Positions 63,401-64,000 of a stretch of DNA of 64,000 bases are shown here, in pieces (positions within the stretch are counted from its first letter, which is position 1; every line of letters starts with the position of its first letter). Location: NCBI RefSeq assembly GCF_008329905.1, contig NZ_CP032155.1:1674001-1738000 (forward strand), read 5' to 3'. The notes under the pieces are model-generated. The model was not told the DNA's origin. It searched no databases and saw only the letters and a program-made list of their open reading frames with translations. The position numbers and the translations under genes were made by a program. Source of the stretch: Mycobacterium sp. ELW1 (GTDB lineage: Bacteria > Actinomycetota > Actinomycetes > Mycobacteriales > Mycobacteriaceae).

Positions 63401-64000
63401 ACATGACCATCGTGCAAGCACCCGACGATTGCGTCATCGGTGGGGATCCTGCGGCGTGCCGCCGGGTGATCGACGCGCTCGCCGGCGCCACCGCGATCCC
63501 GCTGGGGCTGGACATGGTGATTCACTGCGAGGCCATGGCGCCGTTTGCCGATACCTGGCGCAGCATTCACACCCGTGAGACGCACGAGGTCCCCGACATC
63601 CGCTTCTACACCAATGCGGTCAACCGGGCCTACGTGCCGACCCGTGAGGCGGCCGCCGAGGCGATCACCCGCCAGGCCCTCGAGCCGATCGACTTCCCGG
63701 CAACGATTCTGCAAGCCTGGGAGGACGGCGTCCGGATCTTCGTCGAGCACGGTCCGCGCAGCATCCTGACCGGTGCGGTGGGCAAGATCCTCGGCGACCG
63801 GCCGCATCTGGCTGTCGCGCTGGACCCGCAGGAACGGCGCGGGTTGCGTGCCCTGGCCGAGAGTGTGTCCAAGCTGTGGGTGTACGGACTGCCCGTCGAC
63901 ATCGAGGCGTTCGAGGCGCGCATCCGGCAGCTGCGCGAACAGCGGGGGCAGGCGTCGTCGGAGGGCACCCGCAAGCTGACGCTGGCCGCTCACTGGCCGG
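60415..64000 (+). pseudogene. KS-CLF-AT lipid synthase subunit (Pfa3/OrfB-like), in-frame stop; runs off window
   Basis: GTG 60415 overlaps the megasynthase stop (GTGA). Domains: KS about 1-430 (DAACASSLYA with Cys173; YVDCHATGTPLGD; KGNLGHT); chain-length factor about 440-760 (VICGIGVVTG; the Cys site reads FTVSTEELSAI, so it is inactive as expected); AT from about 830 with GLSSGE (Ser920), His of the usual GHS replaced by Leu. At 61324-61326 a TGA stops the frame, inside a 33-bp insertion; the family sequence resumes in the same frame at PADIDYVDC. Readthrough, a true null, or an assembly artefact are all possible. The 3' end, where DH domains might lie, is beyond the window. Confidence 0.85.
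61303..61340 (+). repeat. 33-bp in-frame insertion with stop codon inside KS domain
   Basis: CTGAC occurs at 61303-61307 and again at 61336-61340, 33 bp apart; GCCGACATCGAC also occurs twice (61311 and 61351). The second copy is preceded by nine C residues (61342-61350). Relative to other KS domains, 11 codons are added between GLTP and ADIDYVDC, and one of them is TGA (61324-61326). It looks like an imperfect local duplication. Confidence 0.7.

Noticed and set aside
1..64000. tRNA, rRNA, prophage or integrase genes
   Set aside because: None recognised on either strand while reading; no att-like repeats next to accessory blocks.

Overview
The window is high-GC actinobacterial DNA from a mycobacterium, most likely a rapid grower of the Mycolicibacterium type. 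From 1 to about 39.5 kb the gene order follows Mycobacterium tuberculosis Rv1257c to Rv1287 almost gene for gene: FAD oxidoreductase, Tap efflux pump, UdgB, DDN-like protein, HIT protein, AmiB2 amidase, pH-type adenylyl cyclase, the Rv1272c/Rv1273c ABC exporter pair, LprB, LprC, SixA-like phosphatase, SbcD/SbcC-like pair, Opp permease, carbonic anhydrase, CysD, CysNC and an Rrf2 regulator. Those names come from recalled synteny plus visible motifs, not from a database search.

Layout. 1-8.2 kb: efflux, two DNA glycosylases (udgB, and a hypoxanthine-type one), redox proteins, an amidase with a frameshift near its start, adenylyl cyclase, and a small gene behind three 8-bp repeats. 8.2-17.7 kb: heterodimeric ABC exporter, two DUF3558-like lipoproteins, phosphatase, and a nuclease/ATPase pair whose ATPase carries a 180-bp in-frame insertion. 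17.9-25.3 kb is accessory and sits where Rv1279 would be: a fatty acyl-AMP ligase (frameshifted C-terminus), a wax ester synthase/diacylglycerol acyltransferase, two sulfur-scavenging-type flavin monooxygenases and an alpha/beta hydrolase. 25.3-30.7 kb: oppBCDA. 30.8-36.2 kb: small exported proteins, carbonic anhydrase, and a sulfate activation operon cysD-cysNC-cysQ with a cysteine hydrolase. 36.5-39.0 kb: two secreted proteins with matching 11-bp-spaced CTCAGG-type repeats upstream. 39-51.7 kb: mixed metabolic and transport genes, including a single-domain voltage-gated channel and a hemophore-like protein.

52.0-64.0 kb is the most striking part: a three-gene PUFA-synthase-like (secondary lipid) locus. 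It encodes a PfaD-type enoyl reductase, a 2261-residue KS-AT-4xACP-KR-DH megasynthase, and a KS-CLF-AT protein that runs off the window. The order ER, then KS-AT-ACP-KR-DH, then KS-CLF-AT resembles the pfa1-pfa2-pfa3 arrangement of terrestrial myxobacteria more than the marine pfaABCD layout. The third gene carries a 33-bp in-frame insertion with a TGA stop inside its first KS domain.

Three reading-frame lesions (amidase, acyl-AMP ligase, third PKS gene) lie within one 64-kb window. They may be real decay or sequence errors at C/G runs, and raw reads are needed to decide. A 57-bp palindromic element occurs three times between genes. No tRNA, rRNA, CRISPR array, transposase or prophage gene was recognised.
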